From: Pseudomonadota bacterium
GTDB lineage: Bacteria; Pseudomonadota; Gammaproteobacteria; Steroidobacterales; JBCBZW01
Direction of reading: 5' to 3'
Assembly (NCBI GenBank): GCA_039193195.1
Contig: JBCCWS010000007.1
Span: forward strand, 122,884-186,883
DNA: 64,000 nucleotides
Within the stretch, counting starts at the first letter, position 1. Every line of letters begins with the position of its first letter. Below, piece by piece: positions 26,748 through 35,844 of the stretch. A model generated the notes under the pieces. It ran no database searches and had not been told where the DNA came from. It saw nothing but the letters and a program-made list of their open reading frames with translations. The position numbers and the translations under genes are program-made.

Positions 26748-27932
26748 CTACCTCGTCTGAGCAGGTGCGGCGAGCGGATAGCCGGGAGCCGCGGTGCTCT
26801 CACGGCGGTTCGACCTCCCAGCATCGCCGCGCACGCCCTCCGCCCGATAGGCCTCCCACGTCCCTTTGCCTCCTCGCTTCACCTCGTAGAGCGCTACGTC
26901 AGCTTCCCCGAGTAACTCGTAGAACGGCAACTCACGGTCTCCCGCCAACGCCACCCCGACGCTCGCCCCTACCTGCACCGTACGGCCCGCCACGGTGACA
27001 GGTTCGGCGATACGATCGATCAAGCGTTGCGCGACTAAGGCATGATCGTCTTCGCACTCCATCTGCGAGAGCACGACCACGAACTCGTCCCCACCCGTGC
27101 GCGCCAGGAAGTCGCTCTCGCGTAGGGCGCGCTTCATTCGTCCCCCAACTTCTTTCAGTAGAGCATCACCGGCGGCGTGGCCATAGAGATCGTTTACCTG
27201 TTTGAAGCCATCGAGGTCGATCTGCAGTACGGCTTGGGGGCGGTTCGAGATCAACTCCTCGCCGGCAACGCCGCGTAGGTAGCGGCGGTTCGGTAGGCCG
27301 GTGAGTTCGTCGTGGTTGGCCTGCTGATCGAGTTGATCGCGAGCCTGTTGTAGCTGTCGGGTGCGCTTGGCGACGTCACGGGCCATCGGGCGGAAGATGA
27401 ACTGACCCTCCAAGACCAGCAGGAGCAGCGTGAGTGCGAAGATGATGATGTCTATGCGCAGGATAGTGCGCAGGCGAGCATGCGATTGCGCCTCGTAGTC
27501 GGTCACCACGTCGTCGAGTCGATTCAACAGCGTGGTTCGCGCGAACGACGACAGGGCGTCTATCCGCCCACGTAGGGCTGGCGCGTCGGGCGGGTGGTCG
27601 AGAATTCCCTCGACCTCATCGACGAACCACTTCACGAGGTCGTTCAGTGAGTCTTCTGCGGTGTAGATCTCCCGTATGACCGGCGATTTGAGCGGAGGCA
27701 AGGCGAGTGCTTTGTCGCCCTCGGTCAACGCTCGGTGGGCGTCGCGAAACTCGCTCAGCGCTTCACGCAGAGCAACCTCTGCTTGGACCTGCGGCGCGGC
27801 GCCTTCAGCGTTGACGTACTCGCGAGTCAGTAGGGTGATCTGCTGGGAGAGCATGCGCTGGCGCCCGCTCACGTTAATGAGTCGCGCGCTCTCGTCCTCG
27901 GACATAACCAGAACGTGTACGCTGGCGAACAC
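26748..27932 (-). CDS. Diguanylate cyclase (GGDEF) with PilJ-type sensor; start unclear
   Basis: A predicted cyclic-di-GMP synthase. From GTG 27932 the order is a PilJ/nitrate-sensor-like helical region ('RLINVSGRQRMLSQQI' near 16), a membrane helix near 150-170 ('IDIIIFALTLLLLVLEG') and a GGDEF domain (about 215-370). The GGDEF domain has 'DLDGFKQVNDLYGHAAGD' and the active motif 'RTGGDEFVVVL'. An RxxD inhibitory site is not obvious. The first membrane helix expected before the sensor is encoded upstream of GTG 27932 in the same frame (to about 27995), but no ATG, GTG or TTG occurs between there and a TGA near 28110. Either a rare start is used or the 5' end is damaged. Confidence 0.85.
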   Translation of the reverse strand: MFASVHVLVMSEDESARLINVSGRQRMLSQQITLLTREYVNAEGAAPQVQAEVALREALSEFRDAHRALTEGDKALALPPLKSPVIREIYTAEDSLNDLVKWFVDEVEGILDHPPDAPALRGRIDALSSFARTTLLNRLDDVVTDYEAQSHARLRTILRIDIIIFALTLLLLVLEGQFIFRPMARDVAKRTRQLQQARDQLDQQANHDELTGLPNRRYLRGVAGEELISNRPQAVLQIDLDGFKQVNDLYGHAAGDALLKEVGGRMKRALRESDFLARTGGDEFVVVLSQMECEDDHALVAQRLIDRIAEPVTVAGRTVQVGASVGVALAGDRELPFYELLGEADVALYEVKRGGKGTWEAYRAEGVRGDAGRSNRRESTAAPGYPLAAPAQTR

Positions 27933-28019
27933 GGCGCTGGCGCCGGCCCCGATCAGTCCCAGCGCCAGCAGATAGGCGCAGGTGATCCGGCGGTGTATGG
28001 CGCGCGGAGACCTTGCATG

Positions 28020-28604
28020 AAGCGCAGTGTCAGGCTTTGTGGCGGCGTCGATCTGGGGAGTCCTCGGTGTAATCCGAATGACGGTTTTTGCATTAGGTGC
28101 TTGCGGGCCTCAAGGGAATGGTCCGAGTTTTCCGCGCCGTGGCAGTGAACTGCGAACTGGCACATCCGTACCGCACTGCCTGTCCGCCAAAGCGATGCAA
28201 GGTGATTTATGACGGTCATCGTCGAGTGAGTGACGTCTCGCCCTCCAGCTCATGGACGCAGCCGCCGCACTCTAGATCGGGTGAGGTGTCCGCTTCCTAT
28301 CCACAACGTGCATCGGGCGGTGGGCGTCGCTGCGGGCGTTATGCAATGGCCGGCGGCCTTTACGACTCGATCGGCTCGGTGCGTGCGGTGAGGTCGAGCA
28401 GTGCGCTAGTTCGCTGATTATCCAAGAGAGCCCGAGCATGGCATGGGCTATGCACTAACACCTTAGGCGCCATGGGTTCCCCGGATGCGGGGGCTGGCGC
28501 CACTGTCGCCGACTAGGTGGCAGTTGGGACGATACTGGTGCAGCAGGCACGTCCCCGGAAGGCCTCGCTCCCGCGGGGCCTTCTGCCTTTGCGCAACGCG
28601 CAGC
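28020..28604. other. Intergenic region with structured element, no gene seen
   Basis: The stretch between the GGDEF and TRIC genes holds only short frames without ribosome sites or known motifs. The part nearest TRIC is unusually rich in adjacent hairpins, described separately at 28466-28585. Confidence 0.4.
28466..28585 (+). ncRNA. Candidate structured RNA: four abutting hairpins
   Basis: Four stems follow with almost no spacer. H1: GGCGCCA/TGGCGCC (28466-28501) with an inner CCCCG/CGGGG. H2: 28501-28526, ten pairs including two G-U and a bulge. H3: GGGACG/CGTCCC (28526-28555). H4: 28556-28585, about 13 pairs with two G-U and a 4-base loop. G-U pairs make the plus strand the likelier transcribed strand. 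I recognise no known RNA family (checked by eye against SRP, RNase P, tmRNA, cobalamin and glycine riboswitch motifs). H4 could also be the terminator of the TRIC gene. Confidence 0.3.
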
Positions 28605-29225
28605 TCACAGCTTCGTTTTGCTGCGCCTCGCTTGCGGTAATGACCATCCGAAGACAATGGCGCTCGCCCGCACGCTGAGACCGCAAAGCACCGCCAAGCC
28701 CAAGGCCACCTGCGCGCGCAAGCCCACCAGGGAGCCCGCCACGAGTACCGTGCTGGCGACGAAGGCGGCGGTGGCATAGATCTCACCGCGCAGAATAAGG
28801 GGGATCTCGTTGCAGATGACGTCGCGGATCATGCCGCCAGCGACGGCGGTGGTCACCCCGAGCATGATCGCAACGATCGCGCCGGCGCCGTGCTGCAGGC
28901 TCACCTGTGCACCGAGGGCAGCGAACAGGGCGAGTCCCATCGCGTCCATCCAGATCAGTACCTGGCGACGGCCACCAGGCTCATATGCCGTGACGTATAC
29001 GATCACGGCTGCGATCATTGCCACGCTCACGTAGCGCACGTCCGCCACCCAGAACACCGGCACCCGGTCGAGGATGAGGTCGCGCAAGGTGCCGCCGGCC
29101 ACCGCAGGCAGGACGGCGAGCACGAGGAAACCGAAGATATCCATGCCCTTGCGAGCGGCGGCCAACGCCCCGGACACGGCGAAGGCCGCCGTGCCGAGCA
29201 TCTCCAGGAAAAACGTCAGCGTCAT
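28605..29225 (-). CDS. TRIC-type cation channel family protein (UPF0126, YicG-like)
   Basis: A 206-residue inner-membrane protein with about seven membrane helices arranged as two repeats. Each repeat has a glycine-rich motif: 'AVLPAVAGGTLRDLILDR' near residue 40 and 'GVTTAVAGGMIRDVICNEIP' near 125. These are the hallmark of the trimeric intracellular cation channel-like family. Bacterial members conduct potassium or other monovalent cations in vitro, and some are linked to glycine metabolism. It starts 30 bases or so after the MAPEG gene on the same strand. Confidence 0.88.
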   Translation of the reverse strand: MTLTFFLEMLGTAAFAVSGALAAARKGMDIFGFLVLAVLPAVAGGTLRDLILDRVPVFWVADVRYVSVAMIAAVIVYVTAYEPGGRRQVLIWMDAMGLALFAALGAQVSLQHGAGAIVAIMLGVTTAVAGGMIRDVICNEIPLILRGEIYATAAFVASTVLVAGSLVGLRAQVALGLAVLCGLSVRASAIVFGWSLPQARRSKTKL

Positions 29226-29264
29226 GGCGCCAGCGCTGCGGGGCGTCGGATCACGATCTCGCCG

Positions 29265-29696
29265 TCACCACGCCGCGAGGGCCGTGCGCAGGATCAGGGC
29301 GATGAGCACCAGCGATGAGAGAACGAAGAGGCCAAAGCGCACGAGGATGCGATTCACCGTCACCTGCACCAGCGAGTGCACCATGCGCAGGCTCACGTAG
29401 GCCCAAGCGAGCAGCAGGTTGAGCTCATCGCCGCCCTGACCCAGCAGGGCCAGGGCGAGGGTCACGGCGTAGAACACCGTGGGCGCTTCGTGGAGGTGGT
29501 TGTAGTTGTGCGCCTTCCATTGCACCGACGGCGGCAGCAGGCGATCGAGGGACGCTTCGGGATCCTGAGCCAGGCGATCGAGTTCCACGCGCGCGGCTTT
29601 CATAGCAGGTACCCGCGTCAGGTACATCCACAGCCACATCACCATGGTCCACGCCGCCAGCGCGACCAGCGGCTGCAGGATCTCTCTCCCCTCCAT
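29265..29696 (-). CDS. MAPEG family membrane protein
   Basis: A 143-residue protein with four predicted membrane helices (about 8-30, 72-90, 93-112 and 119-142). The 'NYNHLHEAPTVFYAVTLAL' segment near residue 64 is the conserved MAPEG loop and helix 2 motif (N-x-x-E-x-x-P). MAPEG proteins include microsomal glutathione transferases; the bacterial members are mostly uncharacterised. ATG 29696 is preferred because the membrane domain starts there; the longer upstream frame is the antisense of the neighbouring gene. It directly follows the Vgb-like gene stop (3-base gap). Confidence 0.88.
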   Translation of the reverse strand: MEGREILQPLVALAAWTMVMWLWMYLTRVPAMKAARVELDRLAQDPEASLDRLLPPSVQWKAHNYNHLHEAPTVFYAVTLALALLGQGGDELNLLLAWAYVSLRMVHSLVQVTVNRILVRFGLFVLSSLVLIALILRTALAAW

Positions 29697-29698
29697 GG

Positions 29699-30754
29699 CT
29701 AACGCCCGGGTAAGCTGGCGCGGACCATGGTGTTCGCGTCTGTGCCGAACCAGAGCGTGTCGGAGCTTGGGTGATGCACCATGTAGCGTGCCGTCAACCC
29801 GCCGCTGGCGATCGCCTCGCGGGCGATGAAGCGCTCGGTCTTCGCATCGAAGCCCACTAGATGGCTGCGGTTGCTCGGCGACTCGACGAACCACAGGCGA
29901 TCCTGATCGTCCACGGTCATCGCGTAGGGGATGGCCTGCGACTCGCCGGGCGCGGCCCACTCGGTGAACTCACCGCTCGCAGGGTCCAGGCGGCCGAGGA
30001 AGCCGCGCGCGTAGTCCACGTACCAGACCCGATCGTCGGAGGTCACCGCTAAGCGCCGGGGGCGCGCTCGATCGGCGGGAATGAAGAAAGTGCGCATCTT
30101 CATGGTCGCGGGATCGACGGTGGCGATGCGGTTGGTGCCGAACAGGGCGATCCACGGGTGTCCCTGGCTGTCGAGCATGATGCCGTAGGGACGGGCGCGC
30201 GGATACGGCGTCTTCACCAGCTCGTACTCGCCCGTCGTCGTGTCTAAGCGACCGACGTAGTTGGCGTGTTGCGCAGTGAACCAGATGGTCTTGCCGCCGT
30301 TCGCGAGCACCAGCGTGTGCGGGTCCATGTCCTCGCTCTCGATCGGGAACCGCTGGATCTTGCCGGTTGCCGGGTCGAGGCGGCCGATGTGACCGTTTCG
30401 ATTGCCCGCATACCAGATCTGATCCTCGCGATCGATCACGAGGTTGTGGGGGTGGGTGCGGCCGGGCAGGGCGTAGCGTTTGAACGCGCCCGTGCTCGGC
30501 ACCAGGCGGCCGATGTAGTTGCCACGCTGGCCGCAGAACCAGACGTTGCCCTGGCTGTCGAGAGCCGGATCCCGGGGCCGGGTCATCGGGCGATCTTCGT
30601 TCGGGTAGGTGTCGTAGAGCGTGCCCTCGCTGTCCATGCTGATCGGCACTCGCCACTCGGTGAGTTCGATGTTCAGGGTCTCGGCCCTCAGGGCGTATCC
30701 GAAGAAGACACCGCTGAGCAGCAGGCTGACGAGGGCGACGGAGTGGGCTTTCAT
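29699..30754 (-). CDS. Exported NHL-repeat/Vgb-like (streptogramin-lyase-like) protein
   Basis: A 351-residue exported protein with a signal peptide ('ALVSLLLSGVFFGYALRAET'). It has about six repeats of the type 'DSQGNVWFCGQRGNYIGRL', 'DREDQIWYAGNRNGHIGRL' and 'TSDDRVWYVDYARGFLGRL', forming a beta-propeller like virginiamycin B lyase. The lyase histidine cannot be assigned with confidence, so drug inactivation should not be assumed; many such proteins have other roles. ATG 30754 has GGAGGAG upstream. The MAPEG and TRIC genes follow on the same strand. Confidence 0.83.
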   Translation of the reverse strand: MKAHSVALVSLLLSGVFFGYALRAETLNIELTEWRVPISMDSEGTLYDTYPNEDRPMTRPRDPALDSQGNVWFCGQRGNYIGRLVPSTGAFKRYALPGRTHPHNLVIDREDQIWYAGNRNGHIGRLDPATGKIQRFPIESEDMDPHTLVLANGGKTIWFTAQHANYVGRLDTTTGEYELVKTPYPRARPYGIMLDSQGHPWIALFGTNRIATVDPATMKMRTFFIPADRARPRRLAVTSDDRVWYVDYARGFLGRLDPASGEFTEWAAPGESQAIPYAMTVDDQDRLWFVESPSNRSHLVGFDAKTERFIAREAIASGGLTARYMVHHPSSDTLWFGTDANTMVRASLPGR

Positions 30755-30888
30755 GATCGGAACTCCTCCTTCGGGACGTGGGGCGAGTCGAGCAGGTGCC
30801 ATGGTAGCGGAGGACGCGGCCCCATCGGCGCCCGGTCTACGAGTGGAGTGTGGTTGCGGACGCCGACGTGACGCCTACCCAGGTGCGC

Positions 30889-32274
30889 TCAGCGCCCTCT
30901 GATGCCCGTGTACACGCGGTATCCCCAAGGCGGCAGCGTCACGCGGAAGTCTGCGTCGATCACTTCATCCTCGCCGGAGAACACCTCGAGGTAGCGCCCC
31001 GAAAACGGTGCATCGGAGAAGGTCACGGACCGGGGTTGGTCGCTGAAGTTGACGGCGACGAATACTCTGTCTTCGGCGTTCTCGCGCATGAAGCTGAACA
31101 CGTGCTCGGGGGCGCTGTTCCACACGCGGAGCATGGTGGCGCCGTGGCGGCCGTTGTGCAGGGTCGTGTTGCGCTTTTTGAGGTCGAACAGGGTCTTGTA
31201 GAGGTCACCGATCGGGTGTTCGCGCCAGCGGATCGGGTCCTTCTCGAAGAACGCCAGGCGCTTTGGGTTACCCGCCTCTTGCCCGTTGTAGAGCAGTGGC
31301 ATGCCGTCGCCGACCACGGACAGCACGATGGCGGCCCTTAGCCCGTCGCCAAACTTCTCGAATTGCGTGCCCTCCCAGGCGTTGCTGTCGTGGTTGGCCA
31401 CGTAGGTCATGCGATAGGCATCGGCAGGGTAGGCGCTCTCGCGCCAGGAGTAGTACACGAACAGCGCGTCCAGGCCCGCGTGACCCTGTATCACCTCGTG
31501 CACCGCCTCGTGCCAACTCCACGCGTAGGTGGCGTCGAAGGCCTCGGCGTGCAGGTCGCGCGACTCCCACTCGGCAAGCATGAACACCGGCTTGATGGCA
31601 TCCAAGCGTCTGCGCACCCGGTTCCAGAAGTCTAAGGGGACGAAGCCGGCCACGTCGCAACGATAGCCATCGATGCCCACCTCGCGCACCCAGTAGCTCA
31701 TGGCATCCGCCATGTACTCACGCACGCCCGGTTGCCGGTAGTCGAGGTCGATGATGTCGGACCAGTCCCACCAGGGCGTAGGCCGGTAGTCGCCCTTGTA
31801 GTCGCGCTCGTACCACTCCGGGTGCTGCTCGCGAATTGGGTTGTCCCAGGCCGTGTGGTTGGCCACCCAATCGAGGATCACGTACATGCCTTGGGCGTGA
31901 GCCGCATCGACTAGCGCCTTGAGGTCCTCCAGCGTGCCGAACGCGGGGTTCACGCCGTAGTAGTCCTTGACGGCGTAGGGGCTGCCGAGCGAGCCCTTGC
32001 GCTTCTCCTCGCCGATCGGGTGGATGGGCATGAGCCAGAGGATGTCGATGCCGAGGGCCTTGAGCCGTGGGAGCTGGGCCTGCACGGCGGCGAAGGTGCC
32101 CTCCTCGGAGAACTGGCGCGTGTTGACCTGGTAGAGGCTTGCCGAGCGGGTCCAAGCGGGGTGTTGCAGCTTCATGTAGGGTTGCGGTGCCGCCACGGGC
32201 TCAGCGCCGCCAGCGGTGGCCAGGCTCAGGGCCAGGAAGAGCGCGGTGTAGAGCACGTTGGAGGGATGATCCAT
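30889..32274 (-). CDS. Secreted alpha-amylase, GH13 family
   Basis: A 461-residue alpha-glucan hydrolase with an N-terminal signal peptide ('ALFLALSLATAGGAEP'). The GH13 conserved regions are present: 'VILDWVANHTAWDN' near residue 125 (region I), 'GYRCDVAGFVP' near 205 with the nucleophile Asp, 'FMLAEWES' near 232 with the acid/base Glu, and 'TYVANHDSNAW' near 300 with the transition-state Asp. A C-terminal beta domain ends the protein. ATG 32274 is chosen for the signal peptide and GAGG five bases upstream. The region 32275-32511 is the divergent promoter zone with the next gene. Confidence 0.92.
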   Translation of the reverse strand: MDHPSNVLYTALFLALSLATAGGAEPVAAPQPYMKLQHPAWTRSASLYQVNTRQFSEEGTFAAVQAQLPRLKALGIDILWLMPIHPIGEEKRKGSLGSPYAVKDYYGVNPAFGTLEDLKALVDAAHAQGMYVILDWVANHTAWDNPIREQHPEWYERDYKGDYRPTPWWDWSDIIDLDYRQPGVREYMADAMSYWVREVGIDGYRCDVAGFVPLDFWNRVRRRLDAIKPVFMLAEWESRDLHAEAFDATYAWSWHEAVHEVIQGHAGLDALFVYYSWRESAYPADAYRMTYVANHDSNAWEGTQFEKFGDGLRAAIVLSVVGDGMPLLYNGQEAGNPKRLAFFEKDPIRWREHPIGDLYKTLFDLKKRNTTLHNGRHGATMLRVWNSAPEHVFSFMRENAEDRVFVAVNFSDQPRSVTFSDAPFSGRYLEVFSGEDEVIDADFRVTLPPWGYRVYTGIRGR

Positions 32275-32511
32275 TGGGGCCTCGCAAGCGACATGGTGAT
32301 GAGACCCTGAAGGGTAGCGGATCGCCGTGACCAAGTTGGCCCGTTGGCAGCGTTCGCGGCGTTGCATCGCTTGCCAATGGCGATGCCATTGGCTGCGCGA
32401 CGCGCCCCTACGCAGACTGAGCGTTACCTTATTTACCAAGCGGCCCACTAGGCTTGCGGTGGCTGCACGATCGTAGGCACGCTTTCTAGGCATAGTACGA
32501 GGCCGGCTGAC

Positions 32512-33225
32512 ATGCAATGTACACTGTTAGGTGACGCACAGGCAGGGCGTTCCCCGGTGGCGAATCGCGCTCCTCACTGCCTTTGCACCCGCCTCGCGCT
32601 TGTCCTCGCTACCGCGTACTTGCTGTGGGTGCCCGCCAGTCCAGCACTCGCCTGCTCGTGTTTCTACTCGCGTGAGGAGCTGATGGACGTGGCACGCCAC
32701 GTGTTTATCGCGCGGGCAGGTGAAGTCGACGATGACGAGGCGCGGGAACACGAGACCCACTCAGAGCGCTTCGCCGGGTTCGCCGTGGTCGAGCAGTTCC
32801 TCGGCGATCCGCACCAAGTGACCGACCTGCGCGTGCGCTACCGCACGGACAACGTGGTGACTACGTGCAGTAACGGCTTGCTGACCGAGGGGGCGCTCTA
32901 CCTTGTGGTGCGCGATCGCGCGGGGCCCGCCTACCTGGGTTCATGCGCGGGCGTGCGCCCTTGGGATGGCGATGAGGAATCGCTGGCCGCCCTGCGCGCG
33001 GGGGTGGCACGCCGGGACGCCCTCGATCCTGGGGCTTGGGCAGCGCGCGAACCAGGAACGGTTTCTCTGGATGCCGCTACCGGCGTTCGTGGACTAGCTC
33101 GGATTGCTCATGAGTCTTGCGCTGTGGCCGCGTCGCTTCGGGCGGAGAGCCCCCTCGGCCCGACCCCCTTCAGTAGGAGGCCGAGCCTTGGCGCATGGCG
33201 ACTACCGAACTTCCTGATCACATAG
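32512..33225 (+). CDS. Secreted TIMP/NTR-like cysteine protein
   Basis: A 237-residue protein with a signal region (about residues 25-48) that ends in 'ASPALACSCFYSREEL'. A mature N-terminus starting with Cys-x-Cys followed by a 'HVFIARAGEV' strand is the pattern of TIMP/netrin-like (NTR) domains. Later cysteines ('VTTCSNGLL' and 'LGSCAGVRPW') could pair with the first two. Function in bacteria is not established. The last 50 residues look unlike the rest, and another frame ends at 33097 with 'RFLWMPLPAFVD', so a frameshift near 33050 is possible. The 3' end overlaps the convergent CotH gene by 24 bases. Confidence 0.6.
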   Translation: MQCTLLGDAQAGRSPVANRAPHCLCTRLALVLATAYLLWVPASPALACSCFYSREELMDVARHVFIARAGEVDDDEAREHETHSERFAGFAVVEQFLGDPHQVTDLRVRYRTDNVVTTCSNGLLTEGALYLVVRDRAGPAYLGSCAGVRPWDGDEESLAALRAGVARRDALDPGAWAAREPGTVSLDAATGVRGLARIAHESCAVAASLRAESPLGPTPFSRRPSLGAWRLPNFLIT

Positions 33226-35556
33226 GTGCGCTACCTGTACATCGCGCACATCCACCGGCGGTGCTGCCAGCTCTGCCAGCACGTCGTCTTCCCGGTTGGC
33301 GATCCACGTGCGCAGACTGCCCTGGAAGAAGCGCATCTCGTTGACGGCCTGCTGACCGAACAGAGCCAATAGGCGCGGTGACAGCAGCGCATCGATGCGG
33401 TCAATCTCGGTCAGGTAGGTGTTTGGGTCCCACAAGGAGTCGAGCACCGTTTGCATCTCCGCCAGGAACAGCGCCTGCGTGTCCGGCAGGTTGTACATGC
33501 GCCGAGCGAGGGCTGAGCGGATAGCGAAGATTGTCTGGCCTTCGGGGAAAAAGTCCGAGTCCATGTCCCAGGGGATGAAGCGCATCTGGTTCTCCAGCGG
33601 GGAGACGTAGACCACGCTGTTGTTCATGTTAAAGGCGTAGCCGTCGCTGTGGGCGATGAGCGCTTCGGTGGCCCAGTAGCGGACAAACCAGGGGATATCG
33701 ACGCGGGCCTCCAGCTCTGGCAGGAGGGACTCGTAGGGGGTGAGCTCGAGCACGTCCGTCAGGTCGAGGAGCTCCTCGTTGCCGTCTTCCGCGGATTCCG
33801 TGTCCGGATCCCAGGTGTTGATCCAGGGGCCGGGCCAGAAGTCGCTGATCTCCGCTTCGAAGAGCTTGCCGAGGGGATCATCGAAGTTTCGCGCGACGAA
33901 GGTCTCGTCCACCTCTTCCACGTTGACGTAGATACCGAGTTCTTCACCGTTTACGCGCACTTGCGCGAAGTTGCAGCGTGGCGCGACGAGGCCGGCGTCG
34001 CGGAAGATCTGAAACGCCAGGCACTGCTTGGCCAGGGAGGGATCCTGGCGGGCGTTGTTCAGCGTGAGGCGCGTGACGCCGTTGATGTCACCGCCTGCGA
34101 TGAAGCGGTTCAGGTCGAGCTTGAGCGCGGGCTTCTCTTCCGAGAGCGAGCCTTGGAAGCCCTTCTTGCGGATGCCCACGAGGTTCACCTGCTGCTCACC
34201 GTCGATGGTGATGTCGGCGGGGAACCAGGTGAAGGGGCTTGGCCAGGGTCGCATGCCGCACTCGGGGTCGTTGACGAGTTCTTCGAGATCCCGCGTCTGC
34301 CCACGCAAGGCTTGGAAGTCGACGGGGTCCATCGTCACGTCGATCTCGACCACCCGATCTGCGGCGTAGAGCAGCTCGGTCTCATCCGCGGGCCCGACAG
34401 CCGCTTCGCAGCCCTGGGCGATGCCAGGCGGCACGCCGTTCTGGGCGCGGAGGATGACGGCGGCGTCGGTGATGTCGCAGGCGCCTTCGCCGGTGACGTC
34501 GCACTTGGTGGGGGCCGGCAGTTGGGGAATGATGCCGAGCGCGAAGAGGCGCACGCGCAGGCCGTCGTTCTGCAGCACCTGGCCGTCGTTGTTCACATCG
34601 CCGCACTGACAGGCGTTGCCGATGCCGTCGGCGAGGGCGCCGCCGACGCCGCCCGTATCGGCCTGGGCAGGGTTGGCGATCAGGCTGCAGTTATCGTCGC
34701 AGCCGATCGTATTGCCGCCGATGCAGGTGGCGTCGCCGACCAGGCCATTGCGGTTGCCGTCTTCGGAGATGCCGTCGAAGTCGCGGTCCGGCCAGGGCAG
34801 ATCTTGGCGCAGGGGCGCGAAGTCCTGCGCCACCTGGTCGAGAGCGCCGTTGGGGGCACCGAAGCTCGAGGCGATGGCGTCGTTGTAGCCGGCGTCGTCG
34901 CGGCCGACGTCGGCAGCGGGGCTCACCTGCAGGGCGAAGGTCTCGCGGCTGTTCACGCCGATGCCGGAAGCCACGCCATCGTCGCTCACGATGCCCTCGC
35001 CGGCGGGGCCGAAGACCACGTTGCCCTCGGCGTCGTAGATCGTGAGCTGCCAATCGTCGTTATTGACTGGGAAGTTGTCGGCGGAGATGAATTCACCGGT
35101 GCCGCCGTCTTCGGGGTTGGCGGCGTTGACGTTGATCCACCAGTCGCCGTTGGCGGGGTCGTAGGAAGGATCGTCGGGCACGTCCTCGGCCACGGTGATG
35201 ATCGTGCCTGCCTCCAAGCTCTCCCAGAGCGGCGCGTCAGTGAACACGAGGCGCGGTTCGAGCTCGCCGTCGCTGAAGATCTCTAGCTGCCAGCCGCGGA
35301 TATCGAGGCCTTCGGCGACCACCACAAGTTCGAACCAGTCGCCGCCGTTGCCAGGGACGCGGCCGAAGAAGGGATCGAAGGGGGGCGCCGTGTTGCCGTC
35401 CTCGTCCACGAACTCATCACCACCGTTCAAGAAATTCGAGCCCGACACTGCGTTGTACTCATTGAGCACCAGAGGCTCGGCGCTGGCGATCGTGCCGATT
35501 AGTCCTAGTAGGGCGAACGGCAAGCGGCCTCGCCGGATGGGAGCTCGTGTTGTCAT
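33202..35556 (-). CDS. Secreted CotH-kinase-type protein with lamin-tail and dockerin-like repeats
   Basis: A 784-residue exported protein. Order: signal peptide ('LLGLIGTIASAEP'); lamin-tail-like region (about 25-220, beginning 'LVLNEYNAVSG'); a calcium-binding stretch with 'DRDFDGISEDGNRNG' and 'DDNCSLIANPAQAD' (thrombospondin type 3-like, about 265-310); dockerin-like pair 'GDVNNDGQVLQNDGLRVR' and 'CDVTGEGACDITDAAVILR' (about 318-370); then a CotH domain (about 400-784, 'RLTLNNARQDPSLAKQ' and 'FIPWDMDSDFF'). CotH proteins include atypical protein kinases of spore coats. Here the context suggests a cell-surface or extracellular role. ATG 35556 has GGAAG upstream. Confidence 0.83.
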   Translation of the reverse strand: MTTRAPIRRGRLPFALLGLIGTIASAEPLVLNEYNAVSGSNFLNGGDEFVDEDGNTAPPFDPFFGRVPGNGGDWFELVVVAEGLDIRGWQLEIFSDGELEPRLVFTDAPLWESLEAGTIITVAEDVPDDPSYDPANGDWWINVNAANPEDGGTGEFISADNFPVNNDDWQLTIYDAEGNVVFGPAGEGIVSDDGVASGIGVNSRETFALQVSPAADVGRDDAGYNDAIASSFGAPNGALDQVAQDFAPLRQDLPWPDRDFDGISEDGNRNGLVGDATCIGGNTIGCDDNCSLIANPAQADTGGVGGALADGIGNACQCGDVNNDGQVLQNDGLRVRLFALGIIPQLPAPTKCDVTGEGACDITDAAVILRAQNGVPPGIAQGCEAAVGPADETELLYAADRVVEIDVTMDPVDFQALRGQTRDLEELVNDPECGMRPWPSPFTWFPADITIDGEQQVNLVGIRKKGFQGSLSEEKPALKLDLNRFIAGGDINGVTRLTLNNARQDPSLAKQCLAFQIFRDAGLVAPRCNFAQVRVNGEELGIYVNVEEVDETFVARNFDDPLGKLFEAEISDFWPGPWINTWDPDTESAEDGNEELLDLTDVLELTPYESLLPELEARVDIPWFVRYWATEALIAHSDGYAFNMNNSVVYVSPLENQMRFIPWDMDSDFFPEGQTIFAIRSALARRMYNLPDTQALFLAEMQTVLDSLWDPNTYLTEIDRIDALLSPRLLALFGQQAVNEMRFFQGSLRTWIANREDDVLAELAAPPVDVRDVQVAHLCDQEVR

Positions 35557-35844
35557 AATTCTTCCTTGACTCGGTGGTAGGGCGTGCTCGTTGTTGGCGT
35601 CCACTTGATTCTGCCCCCATTGGGTACGGACACGGTAGGGGAGTCACGACACGCGCTGTTTTGCCTCAGGTTGTCCGGACAGGCGATGCGCCAAGCCTTC
35701 GCGGTTGCCGCGCGTCCAATGGAATGCCTTTACAGACTTCGAAAATATCTTCACGAACCTTCGCTAACATCTTCGTACGGTGTGCAACTTCTGTAGTGCC
35801 TTTGGTTCAAAATACGCAACTCAACTGATCGAGGAGCATCGCCA

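Noticed and set aside
28466..28585. SRP RNA, RNase P, tmRNA or riboswitch
   Set aside because: None of the diagnostic sequence motifs of those RNAs was found on either strand.
29699..30754. Streptogramin resistance gene
   Set aside because: The fold resembles Vgb, but catalytic residues could not be assigned and NHL propellers have many roles.
33649..35286. Plus-strand 545-residue frame over the CotH gene
   Set aside because: Antisense of a real gene in high-GC DNA; Val/Ala/Gly-rich with no domain.
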